Shown piece after piece: positions 1 to 8,414 of a stretch of DNA of 39,786 nt; the stretch's first letter is position 1; each line of letters opens with the position of its first letter. The position numbers and the translations under genes are program-made. This DNA is from Chloroflexota bacterium. Lineage in GTDB: Bacteria; Chloroflexota; Dehalococcoidia; Lucifugimonadales; UBA3495. The notes below the pieces were generated by a model. It had not been told where the DNA came from, searched no databases, and saw only the letters and a list, made by a program, of their open reading frames with translations. The DNA is taken from the NCBI GenBank assembly GCA_002721995.1, contig PBMF01000039.1, forward strand, positions 1 to 39,786, given 5' to 3'.

Positions 1-224
1 AACCGGGAATTCAAGCCGCGGACGGTCTGGTCGTCGGTGATGAACAGGCTCATTTGGGCCGCCCCCGTCTCCTCCAGCGCCACTTCCAGCGCGGCCTTGG
101 CCACGGTCTCCAACCAGTCTTCGGCGGACGCGCCCGGCGCTGGTCCCAGGATGTCTCTGAGAATACCGCCGGTGAAGGGCTCGTCCACGGATACGTAGAC
201 CTGACGGTCTGCTTGGCTGTTCAA
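1..224 (-). CDS. ybeY: Endoribonuclease YbeY, N-terminal part (runs off the window)
   Basis: The minus-strand frame encodes 74 residues and continues past position 1. It contains VYVSVDEPF near residues 9-17 and MSLFITDDQTVRGLNSR at residues 58-74, which matches the YbeY core that precedes the PTDVLSF segment. YbeY is a zinc-dependent RNase used in 16S rRNA 3'-end maturation and ribosome quality control. The catalytic HxxxHxxxxxH motif would lie outside the window, so it cannot be checked. No ATG exists in the open frame. TTG at 224-222 is the most plausible start, GTG at residue 13 the alternative; an in-frame TGA lies at 245-243. A promoter-like pair lies about 70 nt upstream. Confidence 0.85.
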   Translation of the reverse strand, partial: MNSQADRQVYVSVDEPFTGGILRDILGPAPGASAEDWLETVAKAALEVALEETGAAQMSLFITDDQTVRGLNSR

Positions 225-293
225 ATACGGGTCTCGGGCCGGTCAAAGCTGCGGTTTTAGCCACGGTTTTGACCGAAAATCGAGGCTGAGGCA

Positions 294-323
294 ATCATAG
301 CACGGTGTTCGGAACAGGGACAA
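294..323 (-). promoter_or_regulatory. Putative sigma70-type promoter of ybeY
   Basis: On the minus strand TTGTCC (323-318) is followed after 18 nt by TATGAT (299-294), about 70 nt before the ybeY start. An 11-nt palindrome, TGTTC-G-GAACA (306-316), sits in the spacer and could be an operator. The -35 match is only moderate. Confidence 0.4.
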
Positions 324-406
324 GAAGCCGAAGCCAGAAGACATAACCTGCATGCCCGATTGGTCTGCCGTGGACCGAACAGTGGCCCAGAGCATAATCC
401 TACTGG

Positions 407-432
407 GTTATCCAGCTTTGTTATCCAGCTTT
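407..432. repeat. Tandem duplication of a 13-mer
   Basis: GTTATCCAGCTTT occurs twice head to tail (407-419 and 420-432), overlapping the stop codon of the split-barrel gene. It looks like a slippage duplication at the 3' end of that gene. The rest of 225-430 shows no gene beyond the ybeY promoter. Confidence 0.8.
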
Positions 433-892
433 ACCCGGCGGCCTTCCAGACCTGGTGGTGAAACTCCTCACCCACCAGGGTGTTTGCGGCGACGCTGTCG
501 ATGTTGATGGCGAAACAATGGAAGTATTCGTGCGCATCCATATCGATGTCTATTTTCTCAGACATGGCGGCCATGTAGCGCCCGCGCTCTTCGGGGTCGG
601 TGACGTCAATGGCCCGTCCGTAGACCTTGAACTCGCCCTCGCTGGCGAGCCGGTCGGAGACGGCGTTATGCAGAGAGCGGCGTGGGTCGCGCAGCAGGTC
701 CAGGGCCTTTCGGGACTGCCACATCATGCCCAGGTACAGCTTGCCGTTGAAGAAAAGGGGCTCCACCGGCGAGATTCGGGGCCAGCCGTTCTTCCGCAGA
801 GACGCCAGCATCACCAGGCCGTTCTTGTCGAGGCGTTCCTAGCCTAGGGCGGCCAATTTGGGGTTTTGCTCGGCGAATTCCTGCCAGGTCAA
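431..892 (-). pseudogene. Split-barrel FMN/F420-binding family protein, interrupted by an in-frame TAG at 839-841
   Basis: The protein resembles the pyridoxamine 5'-phosphate oxidase-like (split beta-barrel, flavin or F420-binding) family. After the amber codon it reads ERLDKNGL, then ASLRKNGWPRISPVEPLFF, a typical first-strand segment, followed by SRKALDLLRDPR and GEFKVYGRAIDV. The natural start is TTG at 892, preceded by a strong GGAGGAGG ribosome site, giving MTWQEFAEQNPKLAALG. Codon 18 is TAG, and the frame then continues unbroken to TAA at 433-431, about 153 residues in total. Starting after the stop, at GTG 814 or ATG 811, would give about 126-127 residues without the N-terminal helix and without a good ribosome site. 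It is therefore a recent pseudogene, an assembly error, or a read-through gene. The exact substrate is unknown. Confidence 0.75.
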
Positions 893-971
893 TGTACCTC
901 CTCCCAAGGGGTGTTGGTGTGAAATCCACGCTAACTGGCCTGGTCAGTAACCGGGATTCGCTGCAGCCAAA

Positions 972-1000
972 TTGACATGGTCTTGGTTGACTCTGATAAT
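972..1000 (+). promoter_or_regulatory. Sigma70-type promoter of the DUF2235 gene
   Basis: TTGACA (972-977), a 17-nt spacer, then GATAAT (995-1000): a perfect -35 and a 5/6 -10, about 70 nt before the DUF2235 start. An intact promoter and ribosome site ahead of an interrupted gene suggest recent damage or real read-through. Confidence 0.65.
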
Positions 1001-1070
1001 GCCATGATTCCGGCCAGTAATGCCTAAAGATAGTCTCATTCACGGTATTTTGCCACTGGGGGTGACAGGA

Positions 1071-2126
1071 ATGGCAAAGAGAATCGCTATCTTTTCCGAC
1101 GGCACTTGGAACACTCCAGAGCAGGCGAACCCCATCAACGTCATTCGTCTTCACGACGTCACCCTGGGGCAGGACTCAAATGGGACGGCCCAGGCCAAGT
1201 TCTACGACCGGGGTGTGGGGGCCGACGGGAACAAGCTCCAGCGGCTGCTGGGCGGGGCATCGGGAACCGGTCTCAACAAGAATATCTTGGACGGATACCG
1301 TTTTCTGGTGGACAACCACGAAGAGGACGACGAGATCTTCCTCTTCGGTTTCAGCCGGGGCGCCTACACCGTCCACAGCCTGGTGGGCCTGATCCGCAAC
1401 TGCGGCCTCCTGCGAAAGGAGCACGCCGGCATGGCGGACGCGGCCATGAAGCTCTACAGGGGCCGGAGGAAGAATTCCGATCCCTACTCGGCGGCGGCCC
1501 AGGACTTCCGCGACCGGTACTCCAAGACCACGGACATCCGGTTTTTGGGCGTCTGGGACACGGTGGGAGCGTTGGGGATTCCCTTCCGTGGGCTGGGACA
1601 CCTGCTCAACTGGCGGTACAAGTTCCATGACGTAGAACTCAGCGGCACGGTAAAGTATGCCTACCACGCTGTGTCGGTGGATGAGAAGCGGAACGCGTTC
1701 AAGCCGTCCCTCTGGGGACATACAGGGAAATAGGGTCAGACCGTTGAGCAGGTCTGGTTCGCTGGCGTCCACAGTGAAGTGGGCGGTGGAAGTTCGGATT
1801 CGGGTCTGCCCGACATCGCCTTCATGTGGATGATGTATAAGGCCCAGGCCTGCGGACTGGAGTTTGACCAGCAGGCCATCAGCGGCTCCATCCACCCGTC
1901 CTGGTCCGGTGACCTGCACGGGGAACGGCCGGGGTTTTACAAGTACCTCTCCAGTCACACCCGCCGGGTGGGCGACCCCAGATTCGCCAGCCAGGCCGTG
2001 CATCCGGAAACGGCGACCAGGTTCGAGAGCGACGCCGTGGACTACAGCCCAACCAACCTGGCGAATTACCTGGCCAGTTCCGGACGGCAGGTCGCCGAGA
2101 CCGGGCTCTTCCACCCGGTGGACTAA
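1071..2126 (+). pseudogene. DUF2235 alpha/beta-hydrolase-like protein, interrupted by an in-frame TAG at 1731-1733
   Basis: The frame opens with MAKRIAIFSDGTWN, the signature start of DUF2235, a family of predicted alpha/beta hydrolases related to Tle1-type phospholipases. GFSRGAYT contains the putative nucleophile Ser95, FLGVWDTVGALG follows, and after the amber codon (codon 221) comes QVWFAGVHSEVGGG, the conserved block near the catalytic Asp/His region. The total is 351 residues if TAG is read through, which fits a typical single-domain member. The start at 1071 is chosen because GGGGGTGACAGGA precedes it directly; an upstream ATG at 1020 lacks a ribosome site. The family conservation continuing after the stop shows that the two parts were one gene. 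No type VI secretion genes are nearby, so an effector role is not supported. The gene ends just before a strong terminator. Confidence 0.8.
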
Positions 2127-2143
2127 ACACCCATCAACCACAA

Positions 2144-2177
2144 AAAAGACCCCGCAACGCATGCTGCGGGGTCTTTT
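2144..2177. terminator. Bidirectional intrinsic terminator
   Basis: AAAAGACCCCGCA (2144-2156) pairs with TGCGGGGTCTTTT (2165-2177) around an 8-nt loop. It has an A tract on one side and a T tract on the other, so it can stop both the plus-strand DUF2235 transcript and the minus-strand tRNA transcript. Confidence 0.9.
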
Positions 2178-2189
2178 CTTTCGCTGGGC

Positions 2190-2268
2190 TGGTACCCCGG
2201 ATGGGCTTCGATCCCATGATCTCCACCTTGAAAGGGTGGCGTCCTAGGCCAGGCTAGACGACCGGGGC
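2190..2268 (-). tRNA. tRNA-Glu (anticodon TTC)
   Basis: The minus strand folds as a cloverleaf. The acceptor arm is GCCCCGG with CCGGGGT (a G-T pair at 1-72), the D-arm region is GTCTAGCC...GGCCTAGGAC, and the anticodon arm CCACC-CTTTCAA-GGTGG gives anticodon TTC. The T arm carries GATCGAAGC. CCA is encoded at 2192-2190. The GTCTAG...CCTAGGAC D-region is typical of bacterial tRNA-Glu. Confidence 0.93.
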
Positions 2269-2282
2269 ACGAGGGACATTCT

Positions 2283-2310
2283 ACTATAGCCCCGTAGCTA
2301 ATGGTAGCAA
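2283..2310 (-). promoter_or_regulatory. Putative tRNA-Glu promoter
   Basis: On the minus strand TTGCTA (2310-2305), a 16-nt spacer and TATAGT (2288-2283) place initiation about 8 nt before the tRNA 5' end. The position is what a tRNA promoter needs; the -35 is imperfect. Confidence 0.5.
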
Positions 2311-2350
2311 CAAATCCCTTAGCTGAAAGCTGATTGCTGTCCGCTGATGC

Positions 2351-3382
2351 TTACGGATAGACCGCCAGGGCCTCCAAGGACGTTTCCTCGGGGAAACCGC
2401 ACATCACATTCATGTTCTGCACGGCCTGGCCGGCGGCGCCCTTTACCAGGTTGTCCAGACAGCTGATCACCATCAGCCTACCGGTGCGCTGGTCTATGGT
2501 CGGGTGCACCAGGCACAGGTTGTTGCCCAGGGTCTGTTTGGTCTGGGGCGGCACGGGCACCACTTGGACAAAGGGGTCGTCGGCGTAGTAGTCCTGGTAC
2601 AGGTCCATGATCCTCTTTTTGCCCTCGTCACCGGTCCACTCCGACGGGTTGGCCAGGGTGGCGTAACTGGAACTGAGGATCCCTCGGGTCATGGGAATCA
2701 GATGGGTCAGGAAGGTCAGGTTCAGCGTCTCGTCCGACAGATTGCCCAACTCCTGGGTAATCTCCGGCAGGTGCCGGTGTCCGCCCAGCGCGTAGGCGAA
2801 GACGTTTTCGTTCACCTCTGAGAAATGGTTGGTCATGGTCAGGCTGCGGCCGCCGCCTGAAACGCCCGACTTGCTGTCCACGATGACGTCCTGGGTGATT
2901 ATGCCCTGGGCAACCGCCGGCGCCAAGGCCAGGATGGCGCTGGTCGGGTAGCAGCCAGGGTTGGCCACCAGGCGGGACTCCCTCACATCGTGCCGGTGCA
3001 GCTCGGTCAGCCCGTAGACCGCCTCTTCCAGGTAGGTGGGGTCCGGGTGGTCAACGCCGTACCATTCGGCGTACTCATCGGCCTGTTTCAGACGAAAATC
3101 GGCGCTGATGTCCACCACCTTCACGCCCTTCTCCAGCTCGGGGATGCAGGCTTCGGCGCTGGCCTTGTGGGGTAGGGCTGAGAACACCAGGTCCAGAGAG
3201 CCGCTCAGCTCTGGTTCGATGGTCAAGTCCATGGCCGACAGGTGGGGGAACACCTCGTTCAGTTGCTGGCCGGCGGCGCTGCGGCCTGTGACCGAGGTTA
3301 TCTCCACCTCCGGGTGGCGGTACAGGATCCGCGCCAATTCGCTGCCTGCGTAGCCGGTGATGTTTATGATTCCTACTTTCAT
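2351..3382 (-). CDS. argC: N-acetyl-gamma-glutamyl-phosphate reductase
   Basis: This 343-residue protein catalyses the NADPH-dependent reduction of N-acetylglutamyl phosphate to the semialdehyde, the third step of arginine synthesis, in the cytoplasm. The N-terminal NADP-binding motif is GIINITGYAGSE (residues 4-15). The catalytic Cys144 lies in NPGCYPTSA, and GGHRHLPEI supplies the conserved His region. Length and domain order are normal for the type 1 enzyme. The start is ATG 3382, 16 nt after the nth stop on the same strand, so the two are probably cotranscribed. No other arg gene is in the window. No clear terminator follows; only about 80 nt separate it from the tRNA. Confidence 0.96.
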   Translation of the reverse strand: MKVGIINITGYAGSELARILYRHPEVEITSVTGRSAAGQQLNEVFPHLSAMDLTIEPELSGSLDLVFSALPHKASAEACIPELEKGVKVVDISADFRLKQADEYAEWYGVDHPDPTYLEEAVYGLTELHRHDVRESRLVANPGCYPTSAILALAPAVAQGIITQDVIVDSKSGVSGGGRSLTMTNHFSEVNENVFAYALGGHRHLPEITQELGNLSDETLNLTFLTHLIPMTRGILSSSYATLANPSEWTGDEGKKRIMDLYQDYYADDPFVQVVPVPPQTKQTLGNNLCLVHPTIDQRTGRLMVISCLDNLVKGAAGQAVQNMNVMCGFPEETSLEALAVYP

Positions 3383-3398
3383 CTTGCCAACTCTTTTT

Positions 3399-4205
3399 CT
3401 AATTCAAGGACTCTTGAGTCTGGGGCACATGGGGCATGGGCGCTCCGCTGCTGCCCGCCAGGGTCTGTTCCTCGGAGGCGGCCAGTTCGGCCAGCTCCTT
3501 TTTGGTCATGAACTTTTTTCGGGAGGGACAGAGGTCTCCGACCACACATTCGGGACATTTGGGCCGTTGTGCCCGGCAGACCTGCCGCCCGTGGTTGATG
3601 TATGAGACGTGGAAGTTGAAAACTTCCCCCGGCTCCACCTTCTCCTCCAGTATGTCGTGGGCCTTGTCAGCGCTGACCTTGGGGCCGATTACACCCAGGC
3701 GCTGGGACACCCGGTAGATGTGGGTGTCGATGGCCATGGCCGGCATGCCCAGGGAGAAGCTTAGCACGATTCCCGCCGATTTTGGGCCGATGCCGGGCAG
3801 CTGACGAAGCCATGCCTTGGCTTCCTGCAGGGGCATTTCCCGCAGGAAGGACAGGTCCAGAGATCCTTCGTTTAGCTCCAGCACCTTATTCAGGACTTCC
3901 TTGATCCTGGGGGCCTTTATCTTGGCCAGGCCGCCGGGGGCGATGGCCTTTTCGATGTCTTGGATGTCGCCTGCCGCCACCGACTCCAGAGTCCCGAATT
4001 TCTCCATAAGTAGACGGAAGGCCCGGCTGGAGTTGATGTCCGAGGTGTGCTGGGAAAGGATGGTGAAGACCATCTCATCCATGGGGGGCAGGCGGGGCTC
4101 TTCGGAGAACGGTCCGTACTGCTCTGCCATGAGTTCAATGGTTCGGGCGATATCGGCCTTACTCTTCGTCCGCGGGGCCCTCTTTTTGGTGGTGGATTTC
4201 GGCAT
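3399..4205 (-). CDS. nth: Endonuclease III (DNA glycosylase/AP lyase)
   Basis: A 268-residue base-excision-repair glycosylase/lyase of the HhH-GPD superfamily. The helix-hairpin-helix is LRQLPGIGPKSAG with catalytic Lys142; the catalytic Asp160 is in MAIDTHIYRV. Four cysteines (210, 217, 220, 226), spaced C-x6-C-x2-C-x5-C, form the [4Fe-4S] loop site. The N-terminus has a basic Lys/Arg-rich tail of about 18 residues, and about 40 residues follow the cluster, somewhat longer than E. coli Nth. The start is ATG 4205. The gene is first in a two-gene unit with argC and ends with TAG. Confidence 0.95.
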   Translation of the reverse strand: MPKSTTKKRAPRTKSKADIARTIELMAEQYGPFSEEPRLPPMDEMVFTILSQHTSDINSSRAFRLLMEKFGTLESVAAGDIQDIEKAIAPGGLAKIKAPRIKEVLNKVLELNEGSLDLSFLREMPLQEAKAWLRQLPGIGPKSAGIVLSFSLGMPAMAIDTHIYRVSQRLGVIGPKVSADKAHDILEEKVEPGEVFNFHVSYINHGRQVCRAQRPKCPECVVGDLCPSRKKFMTKKELAELAASEEQTLAGSSGAPMPHVPQTQESLN

Positions 4206-4218
4206 ACTTTCTGCTCGA

Positions 4219-4248
4219 ATCTAACCGGCGTTACAAATTCAGTGGCAA
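4219..4248 (-). promoter_or_regulatory. Putative nth-argC promoter
   Basis: On the minus strand TTGCCA (4248-4243), an 18-nt spacer and TTAGAT (4224-4219) lie just upstream of nth. The leader would be very short. Moderate match only. Confidence 0.4.
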
Positions 4249-4273
4249 GTTTAGCACTGGGGTGGGCCAAATA

Positions 4274-4305
4274 AAAAACCGGGAGGCCCAGGCCTCCCGG
4301 TTTTT
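4274..4305. terminator. Intrinsic terminator of the opp operon
   Basis: AAAAACCGGGAGGCC (4274-4288) and its exact complement GGCCTCCCGGTTTTT (4291-4305) leave a 2-nt spacer. It lies directly downstream of the oppF stop, so it closes the minus-strand importer operon and insulates nth. Confidence 0.93.
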
Positions 4306-4328
4306 GTTCCTATCCTGTTAAGGGACGG

Positions 4329-5333
4329 TTAATACAGGTGGCAGGTGATGGTGTGTCCAGGCGCCAACTCTTTACGCTCCGGCTTGTCGACGGCGCAACG
4401 GTCCATTGCGGCGGGACAACGGGGGTGGAAGTAGCAACCCGGCGGCGGATTCAGGGGTGAGGGTACCTCACCGGTGAGAATTATCTCTTCCTGCTCCATG
4501 TCGGGGTGAGACGGCAGCGCGGCCGACATCAGTGCCTTGGTGTACGGGTGGGAGGGGTTGGTGTACATGTCCTGCACCGGAGAGAGCTCCACAATCTCAC
4601 CCAGGTACATCACCGCGACCCAGGTGCACATGTAGCGCACAGTGGCCAAGTCATGGGCGATGAGCATGTAGGCAACGTTGTACTCTTTCTGCAGGTCCTT
4701 CAGCAGGTTCATGATCTGGGCCCGGATCGATACGTCCAGGGCCGAGACGGGTTCGTCGAGCACGATCACCCTGGGGTTCAGGGCCAGTGCCCGGGCGATG
4801 GCCAGCCTCTGGCGCTGCCCGCCGGAGAACTCGTGGGGAAACAGATTGGCGTGGTATTCGTTGAGCCCCACGTCGTAGAGCAGCTTGATGACCCGCTCCT
4901 GCTGTTCCGCCTTGCTGATGTCCCAGTTGATAACCATGGGTTCGGCGATCAGATCCTTGACCCGCATCCGGGGGTTCAGGGAGCTCCAGGGGTCCTGGAA
5001 CACTGCCTGCACCGAACTACGGTAGGACTTTCTCACCGCAGCCGAAGAGTGGTGGACATCGTCACCCTCGAAGAGGATGCTGCCCTCAGTGGGGGTCTCC
5101 AGCATCAGCATCATCTTGGCTGTGGTGCTTTTGCCACAGCCGGATTCGCCTACGATGCCCAGGGTCTCGCCGGCCCTGAGCTGGAAGGAGATTCCGTCAA
5201 CGGCTTTGATGTGGCCGGTGACCTTGGAGATCAAGAGACCCTTGGTCACCGGGAAATGCTTTTTTAGGCCCTGGGCTTCCAGTATGACCTGCCCGGCTTG
5301 GCTGGGTGCAGGTGATTGTTCTGTAGTGGTCAT
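4329..5333 (-). CDS. oppF: Oligopeptide/dipeptide ABC transporter ATPase (OppF type)
   Basis: 334 residues. Walker A GESGCGKST (residues 62-70), Q-loop in AVFQDPWSSLNPRM, ABC signature FSGGQRQR, Walker B VIVLDEPVSALD and the switch His in IAHDL are all present. The C-terminal extension PPPGCYFHPRCPAAMDRC is the Cys-containing tail of OppD/OppF-type ATPases, which in some members binds a [4Fe-4S] cluster. It powers peptide (or nickel or other small solute) import together with OppD, OppB and OppC. Its ATG overlaps the oppD stop as ATGA, so translation is coupled. It is the last gene of the operon and is followed at once by a strong terminator. Opp and Dpp cannot be told apart from sequence. 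Confidence 0.93.
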   Translation of the reverse strand: MTTTEQSPAPSQAGQVILEAQGLKKHFPVTKGLLISKVTGHIKAVDGISFQLRAGETLGIVGESGCGKSTTAKMMLMLETPTEGSILFEGDDVHHSSAAVRKSYRSSVQAVFQDPWSSLNPRMRVKDLIAEPMVINWDISKAEQQERVIKLLYDVGLNEYHANLFPHEFSGGQRQRLAIARALALNPRVIVLDEPVSALDVSIRAQIMNLLKDLQKEYNVAYMLIAHDLATVRYMCTWVAVMYLGEIVELSPVQDMYTNPSHPYTKALMSAALPSHPDMEQEEIILTGEVPSPLNPPPGCYFHPRCPAAMDRCAVDKPERKELAPGHTITCHLY

Positions 5334-6319
5334 TCCAACTTCCAGCAGGCCGCGGAGTGGCCTTCAGATACGTTAGTCACGGTGGGATATTCTGTCCGGC
5401 ACTTGTCCATGACAACCGGGCACCGGTCTGCGAAGGCGCAGCCCTCGGGCAGATTGTGCAGTGGCGGGGGCTGTCCTTCAATGGAGAACAACCGGTCCAC
5501 GTCTGCGTCCATCTTCGGCACCGATGCCAACAGAGCTTCAGTGTAGGGATGGGACGGGTGGTTGAAGATGTCTCTAACGCTGCCGTGCTCGACGATCCGC
5601 CCGGCGTACATCACCGCTACCCGATCACACATCTTGGCGACGATGCCGAAGTCGTGGGTGATGAAGATGAGCGAAAGGTCGGAGTCTTTCTGCAGGTCCT
5701 TCAACAGCTTCAGGTACTGGGCCTGGATGGTCACGTCCAGGGACGTGGTGGGTTCGTCGGCGATGAGCACCTGGGGCTGGCAGGAGATGCCGATGGCTCC
5801 CACAACCCTCTGGCGCATACCACCACTCATCTGGTGGGGGTAGTCTTTCACCCGGGACTCGGCAGCGGGGATATTAACCTTCCGCAGCACGTCCAGGGCA
5901 TGTTCGACGACGGACCGTTTGGGAATGTCCTGGTGGATCTTGATAGCCTCTTCCACCTGGTCGCCAATGGTGAAGACCGGGTTCAAGGATGTCATGGGGT
6001 CTTGAATGATGAGGGCGATCTTGCTGCCCCTCATCTTGCTCATTTCCTCTTCCGACATCTGAACTAGGTCATCGCCGTCAAGGATGATCTTCCCCGACAC
6101 GATGCGTCCCGGCGGCTCCGGAATCAGGCGCATCAGTGAAAGCATGGTTACGGACTTGCCGCACCCCGACTCACCGACGATGCCCAGGGTTTCGCCCTTG
6201 CGCAGGTCGAAGGAGATTCCGTCTACGGCCTTAACCGTTCCCCAACGGGTGCGGAAGTAGGTACGCAGGTCTTCGACCTGTAACACGGTCTCGGTATTTA
6301 CTCTGGTTTCCGTGGCCAT
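5330..6319 (-). CDS. oppD: Oligopeptide/dipeptide ABC transporter ATPase (OppD type)
   Basis: 329 residues. Walker A GESGCGKS (49-56), Q-loop IIQDPMTSLNP, signature MSGGMRQR (Met at the first signature position, common in this branch), Walker B VLIADEPTTSLD, switch His in FITHDFG. The C-terminal oligopeptide tail has LPEGCAFADRCP. It forms the second half of the heterodimeric ATPase with OppF. The start is ATG 6319; the 53-nt gap to oppC and the 4-nt overlap with oppF indicate one transcript. Confidence 0.93.
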   Translation of the reverse strand: MATETRVNTETVLQVEDLRTYFRTRWGTVKAVDGISFDLRKGETLGIVGESGCGKSVTMLSLMRLIPEPPGRIVSGKIILDGDDLVQMSEEEMSKMRGSKIALIIQDPMTSLNPVFTIGDQVEEAIKIHQDIPKRSVVEHALDVLRKVNIPAAESRVKDYPHQMSGGMRQRVVGAIGISCQPQVLIADEPTTSLDVTIQAQYLKLLKDLQKDSDLSLIFITHDFGIVAKMCDRVAVMYAGRIVEHGSVRDIFNHPSHPYTEALLASVPKMDADVDRLFSIEGQPPPLHNLPEGCAFADRCPVVMDKCRTEYPTVTNVSEGHSAACWKLE

Positions 6320-6372
6320 GAATTTTACTCATCCCTCTAATTACTGAGTTAATGGGTTGCCTTTTGCCGTGG

Positions 6373-7413
6373 TTACTCCATCTGCCGTAGGCGTGGGTCC
6401 AGGGTATCCCGGAGCCAGTCGCCAAACCAGTTAAGGGAGACCACGGTCAGCATGATGGCAACACCCGGGAAGGTGGAGATCCACCACACGCCGCCGGCCA
6501 GCTTATCGCGGCCGTCTGAGACCATTGATCCCCAAGCGGGGGTTGGAGGCGGTACGCCGGCGCCAAGGAAGCTGAGAGTGGATTCCAGCAGAATCACGAT
6601 ACCGACCTGCAGGGTTGCCACAACGATCAGCGTGTTGATGGTGCCGGGGAATATGTGGATGAACAGGATTCGGGCAGTGGAAGCGCCCGACACCTTGGCC
6701 AACGACACATAGTCCATGTTCTTCAGTTGGAGCACTTCGCCGCGCACCTGACGGGCGAACCTGGGCCAGATGAATAAACAAAGCACTGTGACGATGATTG
6801 CCAGCGACTGGCCCAATGTGATGACCAGCACCAGTGCAATCAGAATCAATGGAATGGCCAATTTTACATCGACCAACCGCATCAAGAATTCGTCTATAAA
6901 GCCGCCGTAATAACCTGCCGCCAGACCCATTACGACGCCAATGCTCCCGCCCACGCCCAAGGTTACCAGGGCCACGATGAGTGAAATCCTGGCGCCGTAG
7001 ATGACGCGGGAAAGGACGTCCCGGCCCAAGTGGTCCGTGCCCAAGAGGAACTTGGTGCTGCCACCGGGCTTGGTCACAATGTCAACCTGATCGCCGACCT
7101 GGACTGTTGGGTCGATTTTCTGTGCGTCGCGCAGGGTTACCTGGCTGCCCCTGTCGTTGATTGACAGACGCTCGACCACCATCTTCGGCGACGACTCACC
7201 GCCGGACCATGCCGGAGGTATATTCCGCTCTTGAAGTTCGCCCTTTTCCGGGTCATGGGGCGAGATCAGCGGTGCGAAGAGTCCGGCGAACACCACTAGA
7301 CCCAATAAGAAGACCGGGACAAGCGGCCAACGGCGGAGCTTACGATAGATCCCGGCCGCTTGGGCCAGCCTCGTAGGGGGTGCTACAACTATTCCGCTAA
7401 GATCTGCAGCCAT
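6373..7413 (-). CDS. oppC: Oligopeptide/dipeptide ABC transporter permease (OppC type)
   Basis: 346-residue inner-membrane permease. TM1 is near residues 33-52, followed by the conserved LGTDHLGRDVLSRVIYGAR and the TM bundle. The cytoplasmic EAA coupling loop is DYVSLAKVSGASTARILFIHIFPG. Between TM1 and LGTDHLGRD lies an extracytoplasmic stretch of about 80 residues, longer than the roughly 35-50 residues usual in OppC. AGGAG lies 6 nt before the ATG. It follows oppB after 16 nt. The C-terminus GDWLRDTLDPRLRQ is typical. Confidence 0.93.
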   Translation of the reverse strand: MAADLSGIVVAPPTRLAQAAGIYRKLRRWPLVPVFLLGLVVFAGLFAPLISPHDPEKGELQERNIPPAWSGGESSPKMVVERLSINDRGSQVTLRDAQKIDPTVQVGDQVDIVTKPGGSTKFLLGTDHLGRDVLSRVIYGARISLIVALVTLGVGGSIGVVMGLAAGYYGGFIDEFLMRLVDVKLAIPLILIALVLVITLGQSLAIIVTVLCLFIWPRFARQVRGEVLQLKNMDYVSLAKVSGASTARILFIHIFPGTINTLIVVATLQVGIVILLESTLSFLGAGVPPPTPAWGSMVSDGRDKLAGGVWWISTFPGVAIMLTVVSLNWFGDWLRDTLDPRLRQME

Positions 7414-7429
7414 TATTCTCTCCTACTGC

Positions 7430-8347
7430 CTAAGCGTACCGAATTCTAGGATCAACGTATGCGTACATCACGTCCACGATGAATGCCGCGGAAACATACA
7501 GCAGAGTGAAGGTGATCACCACGCCTTGCAGTAGCGGGTAGTCAAAGGCAAACAGTGCTTCAATGGCCAACCTGCCCAGGCCGGGCCAAGCGAATACTGT
7601 TTCAACAACCAGGGAGCCTGTTACCAGAGCGCCCAGGGTGACTCCGGCGAAGGTCAGAGGCGGAATCAAAGCGTTTCTAAAGGCGTGCTTCAGAATTACG
7701 CTCTTGGAGTTTACCCCCTTGGCCCGGGCCAATTTGATGTACTCGGAATCCAGCACGTCCAGCATGGCGGAGCGGACCAGCCGCAGGTTAGCCGCGGCGT
7801 AGTACCAGCCCAGCGTGACAGCAGGGAGAATGATGCTGTTCCAGTCTTGCTTTCCATAGGGGGGCAGCCAGCCCAACTTCACGGCAAACAGGAACATCAG
7901 CATGATGCCGAGCCAGAAGGGTGGGGCCGATTGCCCGATTAAGGCAACCAACTTGCCGAAGGCGTCAAGGAATGTGCCGCGTCTGATGGCAGACAAAATT
8001 CCCAGGGGGACCCCGATTATCAAGGAGAGGGCAAAGGCCACGGAGCCCAACATCAAGGTTGCGGGCAGCCTTTCCCAGACCACTTCAATCACGGGCCGGG
8101 CTTCTCGGACAGACTCTCCCAGGTCACCCCGGAGAGCGTCCTTCAAGAAAAGGCCGTATTGCTGGTAGTAAGGCTTATCGAGGCCGAGTACCTCGCCCAT
8201 GCGGTCCCAGTCTTCCTGGGTCGAGTAGTCATCCAGGTAGATATGTCTCGGATCACCAGACACCCGGCTCATTATGAAAATGACGAGGGACACGCAAAGC
8301 AGCGTCACAAATGCTAGGACTAACCGGCGCGCCAAATACTTTTGCAT
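7430..8347 (-). CDS. oppB: Oligopeptide/dipeptide ABC transporter permease (OppB type)
   Basis: 305-residue inner-membrane permease with an N-terminal TM (YLARRLVLAFVTLLCVSLVIF), the OppB/DppB domain, and the EAA loop EYIKLARAKGVNSKSVILKHAFRNALIP that contacts the ATPases. It ends DPRIRYA, as is usual for the family. It is the first of four tightly spaced genes, B-C-D-F. No convincing ribosome site or promoter is visible in the 67 nt upstream, so it may depend on transcription from the small membrane-protein gene ahead of it. Confidence 0.93.
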   Translation of the reverse strand: MQKYLARRLVLAFVTLLCVSLVIFIMSRVSGDPRHIYLDDYSTQEDWDRMGEVLGLDKPYYQQYGLFLKDALRGDLGESVREARPVIEVVWERLPATLMLGSVAFALSLIIGVPLGILSAIRRGTFLDAFGKLVALIGQSAPPFWLGIMLMFLFAVKLGWLPPYGKQDWNSIILPAVTLGWYYAAANLRLVRSAMLDVLDSEYIKLARAKGVNSKSVILKHAFRNALIPPLTFAGVTLGALVTGSLVVETVFAWPGLGRLAIEALFAFDYPLLQGVVITFTLLYVSAAFIVDVMYAYVDPRIRYA

Positions 8348-8414
8348 ATCAGTTAACCGTCAGTTCACCCTTTCCCAAATTTTTCTGCCAATGTTTTGTA
8401 GATGGTCTCGCCCA

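Noticed and set aside
306-316. LexA (SOS) box at TGTTC-G-GAACA
   Set aside because: Known Gram-positive-type boxes have GAAC-N4-GTTC order; here the order and spacing are reversed, so it is only noted as a palindrome near the ybeY promoter.
1176-2162. 328-codon minus-strand frame opposite the DUF2235 gene
   Set aside because: The plus strand carries DUF2235 motifs throughout, while the minus frame shows no family features or start signal.
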